A stretch of DNA of 32,669 bases from Candidatus Saccharibacteria bacterium (GTDB taxonomy: Bacteria > Patescibacteriota > Saccharimonadia > CAILAD01 > BJGX01). This document shows, piece after piece, positions 5,071 through 13,169 of the stretch (positions within the stretch are counted from its first letter, which is position 1; every line of letters starts with the position of its first letter). Location: NCBI GenBank assembly GCA_016191105.1, contig JACPPH010000006.1, positions 1 to 32,669 on the forward strand, written 5' to 3'. The position numbers were made by a program, and so were the translations under genes. The notes below the pieces were generated by a model that made no database searches, was not told the origin of the DNA, and was given only the letters and a program-made list of their open reading frames with translations.

Positions 5071-6751
5071 GACCAGTCAAAAACCTGCTGAGCTACACAG
5101 AGTCACTGACAGCCGTTGGTTTTATAGGCTGTGGGAGATTATCCCGGGCTTTGTGAGCTGGGCTGTAATTTTGAGTCCTATCTACCTGAGCCTGATTGCA
5201 CCAGTCGGGTTGGCCTATCTTATAATTGCCTTCGATATTATGTGGTTACTCAAATCGGTGCGTATGAGCTGGGCACTAATTCGTGGCTATAATCGATTGC
5301 AGTACATAACTGCTCAAGACTGGGAGGCTAACTTGCGGCAGCTCAAAGATGTTTCGGCGGCACTCCAAAAGACCGAGGCTGAGTATGCCGAGCTGGCACC
5401 AAAAAGCAACCAGCGAGTCAATCAAGTTCATTTAAACAAGAAAAAACGCTGGCTTAGAGGTGAGGTTGAGCGGCTGCGTTTGCTCGAGTCCCACGAGGCT
5501 ACAATTTTAAATCCCGACGATCTTTACCAAGTAATTATATTGGCCGCCTACAACGAACCACCCGAGATAATTGAGCCATCGGTAAATGCAATTTTAAATT
5601 CAGACTACGATATGTCACGGGTGATTTTTGTAATGGCCTATGAGCAGCGCGGTGGCGAGGCTATGGCCAAGACTGCTCGCGAGCTACAAAAAAAATATCA
5701 CAAACAATTTGCTGACTACTTGGCAGTCTGCCATCCCAGCGATATTGCGGGTGAGCTCAAAGGTGGGGGCAAGGGTCCCAATATTACCTATGCTGGCCGA
5801 GCCGTTAAGGACTACATTGAAAAGAAAGCTATTGATCCGGAGAAAGTACTAGTAACTACGGTCGATGCTGATAACCGTTTGCACAAACGGTATCTGAGCC
5901 GGCTCAGCTATGCTTATTGCATAAATCCCAATCGTTTGCACACATCGTTCCAGCCAATTGCCCTGTTTTTAAACAACATCTGGGATGTACCAGCGCCAAT
6001 TCGAGTCGTAGCCTGGGGCAACTCCATCTGGCCGATGATTGAAAGCATTCGAGCGCCACGCCTACGTAACTTTGCTACCCACGCCCAGAGCTTACAAACC
6101 CTAATCGATACTGACTTCTGGAGTGTTACCAGTCCAGTTGAGGACGGCCACCAGTTTTGGCGAACTTACTTTACCTACGATGGCGATCATGTAGCCGAAC
6201 CGCTATTTGTGCCGGTCTATCAAGATGCTGTTTTGGCTGCCAGGTACCACCGGACTTTCTTGGCTCAATACAAACAGCTGCGCCGCTGGGCCTATGGTGT
6301 TAGCGACGTACCTTATATGGTAAAAAACAGTATTCAAAACAAGCAGATCCCTTGGGGTAATAAGCTGGTTCAGTTTGGTCGCTTGTTTGAGGGCCATTTT
6401 AGTTGGGCCACGGTGCCAGTATTACTTACGTTTGCGGCCTGGGCGCCACTGTTTTTGAACCCTAGTTTTAATCAGCAGGTACTAGCACACCAGCTACCAG
6501 TTGTGGCTTCACGACTACTGACTTTTGCTACGGCCGGTATATTTATAACCATTTGGATAAGTTTCTTACTATTGCCAACCAAACCAGCGCGCTATCACCA
6601 CATTAAGTTTGTTAGTATGCTGCTGCAGTGGATACTGATGCCAGTAATCGGCATAGCCTTTGGCTCGTTTGCAGCCATCGATGCCCAGACCCGTCTTATG
6701 CTGGGTCGCTACCTAGGCTTTACTGTTACTGAGAAGGCGGTTAAGAAATGA
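5057..6751 (+). CDS. Membrane glycosyltransferase, GT2 family (processive-type motifs)
   Basis: 564 residues. Two N-terminal membrane helices (about 30-75) and a coiled stretch lead into a GT-A domain beginning VIILAAYNEPP, with the metal-binding VDADN near 275 and the acceptor-loop motif QLRRW near 413, followed by three to four C-terminal helices. D,D,D and (Q/R)xxRW motifs are those of processive GT2 synthases such as cellulose and hyaluronan synthases. The sugar donor cannot be told. I chose ATG 5057 because it overlaps the end of the upstream gene and has family-like length; an upstream in-frame start at 5036 lacks support. Its TGA overlaps the ATG of the next gene (ATGA), giving one operon. 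Confidence 0.85.
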   Translation: MAQAKTSQKPAELHRVTDSRWFYRLWEIIPGFVSWAVILSPIYLSLIAPVGLAYLIIAFDIMWLLKSVRMSWALIRGYNRLQYITAQDWEANLRQLKDVSAALQKTEAEYAELAPKSNQRVNQVHLNKKKRWLRGEVERLRLLESHEATILNPDDLYQVIILAAYNEPPEIIEPSVNAILNSDYDMSRVIFVMAYEQRGGEAMAKTARELQKKYHKQFADYLAVCHPSDIAGELKGGGKGPNITYAGRAVKDYIEKKAIDPEKVLVTTVDADNRLHKRYLSRLSYAYCINPNRLHTSFQPIALFLNNIWDVPAPIRVVAWGNSIWPMIESIRAPRLRNFATHAQSLQTLIDTDFWSVTSPVEDGHQFWRTYFTYDGDHVAEPLFVPVYQDAVLAARYHRTFLAQYKQLRRWAYGVSDVPYMVKNSIQNKQIPWGNKLVQFGRLFEGHFSWATVPVLLTFAAWAPLFLNPSFNQQVLAHQLPVVASRLLTFATAGIFITIWISFLLLPTKPARYHHIKFVSMLLQWILMPVIGIAFGSFAAIDAQTRLMLGRYLGFTVTEKAVKK

Positions 6752-7803
6752 CAGTCTTTTTTGTTGGCTTTGTGTCCAGTCTAATTTTGACGGCGCTGCT
6801 GGTACCATACGTTAAAAAGCTTGCTTTCAAGATTGGCGCGGTTGATAAACCGAGCCGCGAAAAGCGTAAAATTCATACTCGAACTATTGCCCGAGGTGGG
6901 GGCATATCCATCTATATAGCCTTTGTGGTTTTGAGTCTGGTGCTGCTAAAAGGGGTAAACTGGCAGTTTCTGGGTCTCTTGATAGCCTCCACCATGGTAC
7001 TTTTGATTGGCTTGGCCGACGACATTTGGCGGCTTAGCCCTTGGCTTAAACTGGCAGTCCAAACTCTGGCCGCCCTGGTGGCTACGGTTATGTTTGGCAT
7101 TGGCATCGATGCTATTACCAACCCCTTTGGCAACACCTTTGTACTCAATAACTTTGTGGTTCATGTTACGGTGTTGGCGCACACCTTCACCATCAACTAT
7201 GTTGCCAGTTTGCTGGCTATGGTTTGGCTGATTGCCATGACCAACACCATGAACTTTTTGGACGGCTTAGATGGCCTGTCGGGTGGGGTGGCGGCGATCG
7301 CGGCCTTTGTGATTTTTTTGGTCTCGATTAGTGCCAAGGTTAACCAACCCAATACCGGCTTGATGGCGCTGATTTTGGCCGGCGGCTGTCTGGGCTATTT
7401 GTTCTATAATTTTTACCCAGCCAAGATATTCAATGGCGACTCAGGCGCTTACTTTTTGGGCATGACGCTAGGAATACTGTCGATTATTTCGGGCGCTAAG
7501 TTGGCTACAGCCGCCCTGGTGCTGGGCCTGCCAATTCTCGATGCCCTGTGGGCCGTAACTCGACGCTTAATTCATGGCCAATCACCGTTTAGGGCTGACC
7601 GTGGGCATTTGCACTATTTACTCCTTGATGTCGGCTTAAGCCAGCGCCAGGCGGTGTTTATTATTTACAGCATCTGTGTGGTATTTGGCGGGGTGGCGGT
7701 GTTCGCCGGCACCACCGAGAAGCTTTTGGCCATTTTGGCGCTGGTAATAATCTTGGTTATTTTGCTGGTCACTTTGGCCTCCATTAAGGCCCGGCAAAAG
7801 TAG
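6748..7803 (+). CDS. MraY/WecA-type polyprenyl-phosphate sugar-1-phosphate transferase
   Basis: 351 residues, about ten to eleven membrane helices. It should move a HexNAc-1-phosphate from UDP-sugar to undecaprenyl phosphate, the first step of a lipid-linked glycan. Diagnostic motifs: RKIHTRTIARGGG near the N-terminus, GLADD near 90, NTMNFLDGLDGL near 165, NGDSGA near 230, and the cytoplasmic RADRGHLHYLL loop near 285 (the HxHH-like loop of WecA/TagO). The last loop favours the WecA/TagO branch over MraY. It overlaps the GT2 gene by 4 bases, so the pair probably makes one envelope polymer or glycolipid. Confidence 0.88.
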   Translation: MTVFFVGFVSSLILTALLVPYVKKLAFKIGAVDKPSREKRKIHTRTIARGGGISIYIAFVVLSLVLLKGVNWQFLGLLIASTMVLLIGLADDIWRLSPWLKLAVQTLAALVATVMFGIGIDAITNPFGNTFVLNNFVVHVTVLAHTFTINYVASLLAMVWLIAMTNTMNFLDGLDGLSGGVAAIAAFVIFLVSISAKVNQPNTGLMALILAGGCLGYLFYNFYPAKIFNGDSGAYFLGMTLGILSIISGAKLATAALVLGLPILDALWAVTRRLIHGQSPFRADRGHLHYLLLDVGLSQRQAVFIIYSICVVFGGVAVFAGTTEKLLAILALVIILVILLVTLASIKARQK

Positions 7804-7805
7804 CT

Positions 7806-8278
7806 ATGAAAAAAGAGATCACTGAGTTTTTAGACCCCAATATTAAGTATCGTTGGCTGGATCACCCGGCAGTGTTTACCGTCGCCGAATCAATGCGGCA
7901 TATCAAAGACAAAACCCCAGTTAAGAATCTACTTTTAAAAGAGAAAGGTAGCGATAGGAAGCTCTTAGTTATTATGTCTGGCGAGCAAAGGCTGGATATG
8001 AAAGCGCTAGCCGCCGAGATTGATACTAAAAATTGTACTTTGCAGACGAGCCCACCTTATCGGAGACGCTTGGTGTAACACCAGGCGCTGTATCGGTTTT
8101 TGGTTTGCTTCATGACGGTTCTGACAAAGTAGAAGTTATTATCGATAAGAGTTTACTAGCCGAAGACGAGCTTGGGGTTCACCCAAATGAAAACACCGCT
8201 ACTATTTTTATGTCTGCTTCGGCGCTAGAAAAAATCATCAAAAAAACCGGCCACAAATATACTCTAGTTGAGCTGTGA
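7806..8278 (+). pseudogene. YbaK/ProX-type aminoacyl-tRNA deacylase, frameshifted
   Basis: Two overlapping frames together make one YbaK/PrdX domain of about 157 residues: frame one runs from ATG 7806 (WLDHPAVFTVAESM... KNLLLKEK) to Lys-Asn, and the other continues LYFADEPTLSETLGVTPGAVS... to the stop at 8278. The break is at AAAAA (8029-8033); one extra A would restore DTKKLYFADEP. The family hydrolyses mischarged tRNA-Pro. Position right after the glycan genes, with 2 bases between, suggests the same transcript. Loss of one A may be a real mutation, an assembly error, or, less likely, programmed slippage, since the site is not a classical heptamer. Confidence 0.8.
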
Positions 8279-8300
8279 TTTATTCATGAGTTAAAACACA

Positions 8301-8329
8301 TTGACCAGAAGTAGTATAGGTGTTACAAT
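8301..8329 (+). promoter_or_regulatory. Promoter of the Zn-ribbon / L25 operon
   Basis: TTGACC (8301-8306), 17-base spacer, TACAAT (8324-8329). This puts the mRNA start near 8336 and excludes the upstream in-frame start codons at 8301 and 8328 of the next gene. Confidence 0.7.
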
Positions 8330-8351
8330 GGTGCGTGAAGAGGGCGTTTCA

Positions 8352-8723
8352 TTGAACAGCAAAAACCTACAAGAACTCATTAAAAATCTCCGCATATTTT
8401 ACAAATGTCCATCTTGTGGCGCGGCCTACCGCGGCGGCGATATTATTTTCTTGGGTAGGGTTGAAGAGCACTGCTTTATGCAGCTGACCTGTCACGACTG
8501 CAGCTTGCCAATATTGGCTACCATTCTAACCAATCTACAGGTCAACGCGGCTCAAACTAACACAGTTAGCAAGCCTAAGCAGCGGACCGATCTCAAACCC
8601 CGCGAAAAGCGCCTCTTGCTCGACCGCGACCACATAAGCTCAAGTGAAATCGCCGAGTTTTACAGCTACCTCAATCAGAGTAGCGGTGACTATCAGGCCC
8701 TCATACATAAACCAGCTAAGTAG
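8352..8723 (+). CDS. Zinc-ribbon protein, unknown
   Basis: 123 residues from a TTG start at 8352, chosen because the promoter at 8301-8329 excludes earlier starts and GAAGAGGG lies about 8 bases upstream. Cys pairs CPSC (near residue 20) and CHDC (near 48) form a likely zinc ribbon; the C-terminal half is basic then helical. It sits 9 bases before the L25 gene in one operon, so a role around the ribosome is possible but unproven. I do not recognise a named family. Confidence 0.65.
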   Translation: MNSKNLQELIKNLRIFYKCPSCGAAYRGGDIIFLGRVEEHCFMQLTCHDCSLPILATILTNLQVNAAQTNTVSKPKQRTDLKPREKRLLLDRDHISSSEIAEFYSYLNQSSGDYQALIHKPAK

Positions 8724-8732
8724 GAAAATTTA

Positions 8733-9470
8733 ATGAATCAACAGCAGATTACACTGCAAGCCAGCAGCCGTGAGGTTTTTGGCAAAAAAACCAAGAAGCT
8801 TCGTTTGGAAGGCAAAATTCCGGCGATTGTTTATGGCAACAGCCAAGACAACCAAGCTGTGGAACTCGATCACTATGCCTTCGAGCGAGTGTTTGCTAGT
8901 GCTGGTCAGAACACCATTATTGCTCTCAAACTCGACGATGCTCAGCCGTTGAATATTCTAATTCAAGATGTTGAGCGCGACCCGCTAACTGGCAACCTAA
9001 CCCATGCCGATCTTTATCGTGTGAACATGACTCAAGAGATCAAAGCCAATGTGCCGTTGCACTTTGTGGGCGAGGCTCCAGCCGTGTATCAGCAAGAAGG
9101 CGTGCTATTAACCAACCTCGAAGAAATTGAAATCGAGACCCTGCCAGGTAAGCTGCCGGCTAATATCGAGGTCGATATATCTGGTCTAGATGACTTCGAA
9201 AAGGCCATTCACGTGAGTGATCTTAACATTCCCGAAGGCGTCGAAGTTCTGGTAGACGGTGAGGAACTAGTTGCCAAGGTTGATCCACCTCGCAGCGAAG
9301 AAGAGCTCGAGGCTCTCGATGAAGATATTGTCGAAGAGTTGCCGGAAGAAGAAGGCGCTGAAGGCGAAGCTGCCGAGGGCGAAGAGGGCGGTGAAGCTAC
9401 TGCCGAAGGCGGTGGCGAGGCTAAGGCCGAAGCCAAAACAGATGAGGGCGGTAAAAAAGAAGACAAGTAA
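8733..9470 (+). CDS. rplY: 50S ribosomal protein L25 (general stress protein Ctc type)
   Basis: 245 residues. The N-terminal domain (about 1-92: LQASSREVFGKKTKKLR...IPAIVYG) binds 5S rRNA; the second beta domain (about 95-185: VPLHFVGEAPAV...GVLLTNLEEIEIETLPGKLP) is that of the two-domain Ctc form. A long tail from about residue 190 is almost all Glu, Ala, Gly and Lys, longer than usual. AGGAAAATTTA precedes the ATG. It is the last gene of its operon, followed by the terminator at 9494. Confidence 0.95.
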   Translation: MNQQQITLQASSREVFGKKTKKLRLEGKIPAIVYGNSQDNQAVELDHYAFERVFASAGQNTIIALKLDDAQPLNILIQDVERDPLTGNLTHADLYRVNMTQEIKANVPLHFVGEAPAVYQQEGVLLTNLEEIEIETLPGKLPANIEVDISGLDDFEKAIHVSDLNIPEGVEVLVDGEELVAKVDPPRSEEELEALDEDIVEELPEEEGAEGEAAEGEEGGEATAEGGGEAKAEAKTDEGGKKEDK

Positions 9471-9493
9471 ATTAGTTAGCTTAATAGCTAGAT

Positions 9494-9533
9494 AAAAAGA
9501 CCCTTCGCTATTCAGCGAAAATGGGTCTTTTTT
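9494..9533 (+). terminator. Intrinsic terminator after rplY
   Basis: AAAAAGACCC pairs with GGGTCTTTTTT, with an inner TTCGCT/AGCGAA stem. Its 3' T-run merges into the extended -10 promoter of the next gene. Confidence 0.9.
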
Positions 9534-9547
9534 GTTATAGTGTTGTA

Positions 9548-10084
9548 ATGGAATCAAAACCTATGCCTCCAGAAGATGAGCCTCGGATTGAAATAAAGCT
9601 ATGCACCGAAAACGATTTGGCCCTGCTTAATAAAGCTATTCCTGCTCCCGGGTATCATGAGAACCGATTTGAACAACAGAAGTTAGGTAAAAGCAGCTAT
9701 CTTATTGCGTGGCAAAATGGGGTACCAATGGGCCACTTGAACCTTAAATGGGAAGGTAGCGATCAACCAAGTGTGGAGCAATATTTAACAGACACCCCTG
9801 AATTAAACGCAATTGGTGTATGGCCACCGGAAAAACGCTCACTCGGTATTGGCCGTCAACTAATAGCACAAGCTGAAGCTATCGCAAAGGAAAGAGGATT
9901 TAAACAGGTAGCACTTGCAGTTGCTTTGGATAATCCGCGCGCCAAGACATTGTATGACAAGCTTGGTTACCACGACTGGGGGCATGGTGAATACATCGAT
10001 AGTTGGGTAGAAAAGGATAGTGATGGTAAGGAAATTCACCATAACGACCCTTGCCATTATCTGGTTAAGAATCTAGAAAAATAA
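9548..10084 (+). CDS. GNAT-family N-acetyltransferase
   Basis: 178 residues. The acetyl-CoA motif is seen as EKRSLGIGRQLI (about 100-111), after the strand ELNAIGVWPPE, and followed by the motif B region ALDNPRAKTLYDKLGY typical of GNAT enzymes. Substrate unknown. TGT-TATAGT at 9533-9541 is an extended -10 box ending 6 bases before ATG 9548, so the mRNA is probably leaderless. Monocistronic; converges with nrdR. Confidence 0.88.
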   Translation: MESKPMPPEDEPRIEIKLCTENDLALLNKAIPAPGYHENRFEQQKLGKSSYLIAWQNGVPMGHLNLKWEGSDQPSVEQYLTDTPELNAIGVWPPEKRSLGIGRQLIAQAEAIAKERGFKQVALAVALDNPRAKTLYDKLGYHDWGHGEYIDSWVEKDSDGKEIHHNDPCHYLVKNLEK

Positions 10085-10088
10085 TTAG

Positions 10089-10508
10089 CTAAACCATGTC
10101 TGGCAGGCTATCGGCGTGGTTGGCTACATAGCGCATGTAGGCGCGGGCGCTAACTGGCTTAATGCACTCCGAGGCTACTACTGCTACCTGTTTGCTGGGC
10201 ATTTCAGATTGCCCCAAGCTAATAAGTTTGATCTCAATCGTGTCTATCAGAGCGTCTAGATCAGTGCTGTAGTCTTGTTTGCCCTCAAAAGCTTCAAGTA
10301 TACTCCTGGTGAGTATAAAACGCTTGTACGGCCTCTCTGAACCCCTGGAAGGCATAATTGTTATGGTGGAGAGCTCAGGCTTCTCATAACTACTAAATAC
10401 CTGTTCGCAATCACCGCATTTATGCCTACGCCAGGTTTGGGTGCCTCCGCGGGTGCGGCGACTATTTACTATGCTGGTAGAGCCAAAGCCACAGTAAATA
10501 CACTTCAT
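10089..10508 (-). CDS. nrdR: NrdR-like transcriptional repressor
   Basis: 139 residues. Zinc ribbon at the N-terminus (MKCIYCGF...HKCGDCEQVF, four Cys) followed by an ATP-cone (residues about 47-130, KRFILTRSILEAFEGK). NrdR represses ribonucleotide reductase genes in response to dATP/ATP. It is divergent: the second half of the ribbon reads CGDCEQVFSSYE where most NrdR have CxxCxxRFTTYE, and the usual C-terminal VRFASVYRxF is only weakly kept (MRYVANHAD). A palindrome typical of NrdR boxes lies 3 bases before the start (10511-10520), suggesting autoregulation. No nrd gene is in the window. Confidence 0.8.
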   Translation of the reverse strand: MKCIYCGFGSTSIVNSRRTRGGTQTWRRHKCGDCEQVFSSYEKPELSTITIMPSRGSERPYKRFILTRSILEAFEGKQDYSTDLDALIDTIEIKLISLGQSEMPSKQVAVVASECIKPVSARAYMRYVANHADSLPDMV

Positions 10509-10510
10509 AT

Positions 10511-10520
10511 CAATATATTG
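10511..10520. promoter_or_regulatory. Possible NrdR-box core
   Basis: Perfect palindrome CAATATATTG, which matches the core of known NrdR boxes (ACACWATATWTTGTGT type), placed just in front of the nrdR start. The outer bases of the box are not conserved, so it is a partial match. Confidence 0.4.
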
Positions 10521-10530
10521 TCATACTACT

Positions 10531-10880
10531 AATAAAAAAGCCAGTGTATAACTCTAAAAAACAGTGGATTAACTTTTGGTGGGTAATTAATAGCGATTTG
10601 TAACCATTAGGCCGTTGCAAGATCAGCAAATGAGGCCATTAAACAACGCTCTTGTTGCGAGAATTCGCTGGCTAGCGAACCGCACAGCAACAGGAAGTTG
10701 CGACTGGCTAAGTACTGCTAGATCGCAGCACAGGCCAAACGGTTTTGCTATCTTTTACCAAGACAAAAGATAGTCACCCGAAAGGGTGAAACTTTTTAGG
10801 CTTTGGCTACAAAGAAGTCCCGCGCGGACAGCGCAACAAATTTAGCCTAGATCCCGGATAAAGTTCGGGATGATGCCGAC
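10531..10880 (-). ncRNA. Structured non-coding element, copy C
   Basis: The 420 bases between nrdR and the polymerase gene hold this copy, read on the minus strand. The hairpin CTATCTTTT/AAAAGATAG (10748-10773) matches CTACCTTTTG/CAAAAGGTAG of copy D (21797-21822) with paired changes. The adjoining CACCCTTTCGGGTG matches CACCCTTCGGGCG there. The block 10611-10693 matches copy A, with hairpin TTCGCT/AGCGAA (10664-10679) replacing TCTGCC/GGCAGA. The 5' part differs from A and D, lacking the TTCGAGCACGARTGCCG block. It ends, on the minus strand, at a hairpin CCACTGT/ACACTGG (one mismatch) followed by six T (10567-10533). Confidence 0.6.
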
Positions 10881-10931
10881 TCTGTTCGTGTGGTGTTTGC
10901 TTTTTATGGTTATGTTTGTTAATTTAATACT

Positions 10932-12197
10932 ATGTGGCCCGAAAAGATTCTTACTCAAAACAGAGATCCTTATAAGGTCTTGTATATCGACATGAACTCG
11001 TTCTTTGCATCTGTTGAGCAGTTTTACGACCCCAGACTTCGGGGTAGGCCAGTGGGGGTCTGTGCGGGGCTAAGTAGTGGGGCTACGGTGCTGGCGGCAT
11101 CGATCGAGGCCAAGCGGTTTGGGGTTAAAACGGGTACCAAAGTAGCTGAGGCGCAGGCCAAATGTCCCGAAATCGTGCTTATGAACGGCCACCACGGCGC
11201 CTATAAACACATTCACAACCAAATTATGGCCATTTTGCACGATACTCGCTGCTATGTTGGCGCCAAAAGCATTGATGAGGCCTTTATGATTCTGCCATCT
11301 TATATGCGTACTAAGAGTGCGGCTTTTGGCTTAGCTAAAGCAATAAAAGCCCAACTTTTAGAATGCTATAACGAGCACATTTTATGCTCTATAGGGCTGT
11401 CGGCCAACATTTGGCTTAGTAAAATGGGCTCTAACGCTCAAAAACCCAATGGTTTTACGCCAATTGGGCTTACAGAGCTCGAAAAGTTCTACAAAAACCT
11501 CAATTTAACAGATCTAACCGGCGTAGGTTGGCGTATGGCTCGCCAGTTTTACTCGAGAGGCATCGACACACCATTGCATCTTTATCGAGCTTCACACCGA
11601 ACACTCCAAAAACTCTATGGGGTGGTGGGCTCCAAGTGGTATTTACGCATGCGCGGCTACGAAGTGGATTTTGACATACCAAAACCACAGAAATCACTGA
11701 GCCACCAGGTTACAACCACGCCCAATCCACCAAGTACTGTGGCAGAGGTTACAACGTTTTGTATAAAAATAGCCACAACTCTTGGTTACAGACTTCGCAA
11801 TAAGCAGCTAAAGGCTCGGGGAATACTGTTACATTTATACTTTACCAACCATTTGGGCGATGGATTTACTCTTAAGAACCTACCAGCTTTTAATAGCGAT
11901 CACGACATAGCCCATTATATTTATGTGTTGTTAAAAAAACTTAAGGTGATTTGCCCTGTAAGAAAGATAACTATCACGCTTTTTGATTTGACCGAGCGCT
12001 ACCAAATAGAACTGCCGCTTAACCCGGAGAGTAGCCGATTTAGCAGGCTCTCATACGCCTTTGATATTATAAATAACCGCTTTGGCAAGGGTAGTGTGCA
12101 GATAGCCAGGGCAATGTTGGCCGATTCGGTTGATCTAAGCCGGGTAGGGTTCGCGGGTGATCAAATTAGAGAGTCGTATGAGCCGAATGTGTACTAA
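10932..12197 (+). CDS. Y-family DNA polymerase (ImpB/MucB/SamB, DinB-like)
   Basis: 421 residues. Palm and catalytic motifs are intact: YIDMNSFFASVEQ (about 18-30) and KSIDEAF (about 111-117), with a fingers segment between them carrying AASIEAKRFGVKTG. An HhH region (LTGVGWRMARQFYSRGI, about 195) and a little-finger domain follow. Such enzymes copy damaged DNA. No beta-clamp motif is obvious at the C-terminus and no UmuD or LexA partner is nearby. The ATG lies just after TAATACT; no ribosome binding site is seen. The gene stands alone behind the structured element copy C. Confidence 0.88.
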   Translation: MWPEKILTQNRDPYKVLYIDMNSFFASVEQFYDPRLRGRPVGVCAGLSSGATVLAASIEAKRFGVKTGTKVAEAQAKCPEIVLMNGHHGAYKHIHNQIMAILHDTRCYVGAKSIDEAFMILPSYMRTKSAAFGLAKAIKAQLLECYNEHILCSIGLSANIWLSKMGSNAQKPNGFTPIGLTELEKFYKNLNLTDLTGVGWRMARQFYSRGIDTPLHLYRASHRTLQKLYGVVGSKWYLRMRGYEVDFDIPKPQKSLSHQVTTTPNPPSTVAEVTTFCIKIATTLGYRLRNKQLKARGILLHLYFTNHLGDGFTLKNLPAFNSDHDIAHYIYVLLKKLKVICPVRKITITLFDLTERYQIELPLNPESSRFSRLSYAFDIINNRFGKGSVQIARAMLADSVDLSRVGFAGDQIRESYEPNVY

Positions 12198-12211
12198 AAA
12201 CACTCATTAGA

Positions 12212-12288
12212 TGGTGGGTCCTACAGGACTCGAACCTGTGACCTCTTCCACGTCAAGGAAACGCTCTAGCCAACTGAGCTAAGGACCC
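12212..12288 (-). tRNA. tRNA-Val (GAC)
   Basis: On the minus strand GGGTCCT/AGGACCC acceptor, D-arm TAGCTCAGTTGGCTAGAGC, anticodon loop TTGACGT giving GAC, T-arm CACAGGTTCGAGTCCTGT, encoded CCA at 12214-12212. Confidence 0.95.
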
Positions 12289-12375
12289 TAAAACACGAGT
12301 GTTGGAGGTAATTGTAGCTTATAAGCCAGGCATTTGCAATCTGTAAAAGCCACGCAAGAGGAGTATAATGAGGTT

Positions 12376-13110
12376 ATGATCCAATCTAAGCTTTTAAGCC
12401 AGTTTCCAGAGCTTGTGCAGGCGGTTACCGACAAATCGGATGGCAACTTTGCTTTCCGGTTCGAAGACAAGCAGAAGGTGATAGAAAACCGCCAGAGGTT
12501 ATTTCGTAAGCTAGATCTAGACCCAGAAAAAACAGTCGCTATCAAGTGTCAGCAATCAGACGACTATGAGATAGCTACAAGCGAGGATGCAGGCAGCTTC
12601 TATGATCCCCAATCAGGACTTGAGCTAGATGCCCTGATAACCACCGATAAGAACCTGACTCTAACCTTAACGATTGCTGATTGCCGGCCAATAATACTGT
12701 ACGACCCTGAGCACAAGGTGGTTGCTATGGTTCATGTGGGCAGAAATGGAGCCGAAAAGAAGCTTTTACAGAAGGTAGCACAAGCTTTAGTAGACAAATA
12801 TACAACAGATGTTAATAAACTAGTTATGTTTATGGGTCCGGGCATTTCTGCCAACTCATATGTGTTCGAAAATGTTGATACGCTCGACACCAAGGTATGG
12901 GGTAGTTACATCAGTAAGAGGGCCGATGGCTATCACTTGAACCCTAAAAACTTTGTGTTGTCTCAAGCACTACAAATTGGGTTAAGAGATGAGAATATTG
13001 AGGTTTCGGATATCGATACATATTCGGACCTAAACTATTACTCTAACTATCGATCTTATCACCAGGGTGACTCTGAAGGTCGAATTATAGCTGTTGTGTG
13101 CCTAAAATAA
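12376..13110 (+). CDS. YfiH/PgeF-family protein (laccase-domain, purine nucleoside phosphorylase type)
   Basis: 244 residues. Family signatures: TIADCRPIILYDP (about 110-122) with the metal-binding Cys, MVHVGRNG (about 129-136) with the His, FMGPGIS (about 167), and a C-terminal YYSNYRSYHQGDSEGR. Characterised members act on purine nucleosides or edit muropeptide side-chain amino acids. The usual HAGWRG motif is HVGRNG here, a divergence next to the metal site. TATAAT at 12364-12369 lies 6 bases before ATG 12376, so the mRNA is probably leaderless and the upstream in-frame start at 12334 is not used. It converges with the foreign unit behind it. Confidence 0.82.
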   Translation: MIQSKLLSQFPELVQAVTDKSDGNFAFRFEDKQKVIENRQRLFRKLDLDPEKTVAIKCQQSDDYEIATSEDAGSFYDPQSGLELDALITTDKNLTLTLTIADCRPIILYDPEHKVVAMVHVGRNGAEKKLLQKVAQALVDKYTTDVNKLVMFMGPGISANSYVFENVDTLDTKVWGSYISKRADGYHLNPKNFVLSQALQIGLRDENIEVSDIDTYSDLNYYSNYRSYHQGDSEGRIIAVVCLK

Positions 13111-13120
13111 CCCTGTAAAT

Positions 13121-13169
13121 AAAAAGAACCGCGGGGTTCCGCCCTCCCGGTTTGGGAGAGGGCGGAACC
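13121..13169. terminator. Terminator hairpins between pgeF-like gene and the GC-rich region
   Basis: GGTTCCGCCCTC/GAGGGCGGAACC (12 bp) and, overlapping it, GAACC/GGTTC followed on the minus strand by five T. Serves the minus-strand unit; for the plus-strand gene ending at 13110 the T-run is missing. Confidence 0.6.

Noticed and set aside
8029-8036. Programmed -1 frameshift in the YbaK-like gene
   Set aside because: ACT AAA AAT TGT is not a classical slippery heptamer and no downstream pseudoknot is evident; an indel is simpler.
9209-9557. ORFs opposite the rplY tail
   Set aside because: Low-complexity shadow of the Glu/Ala/Gly-rich tail.
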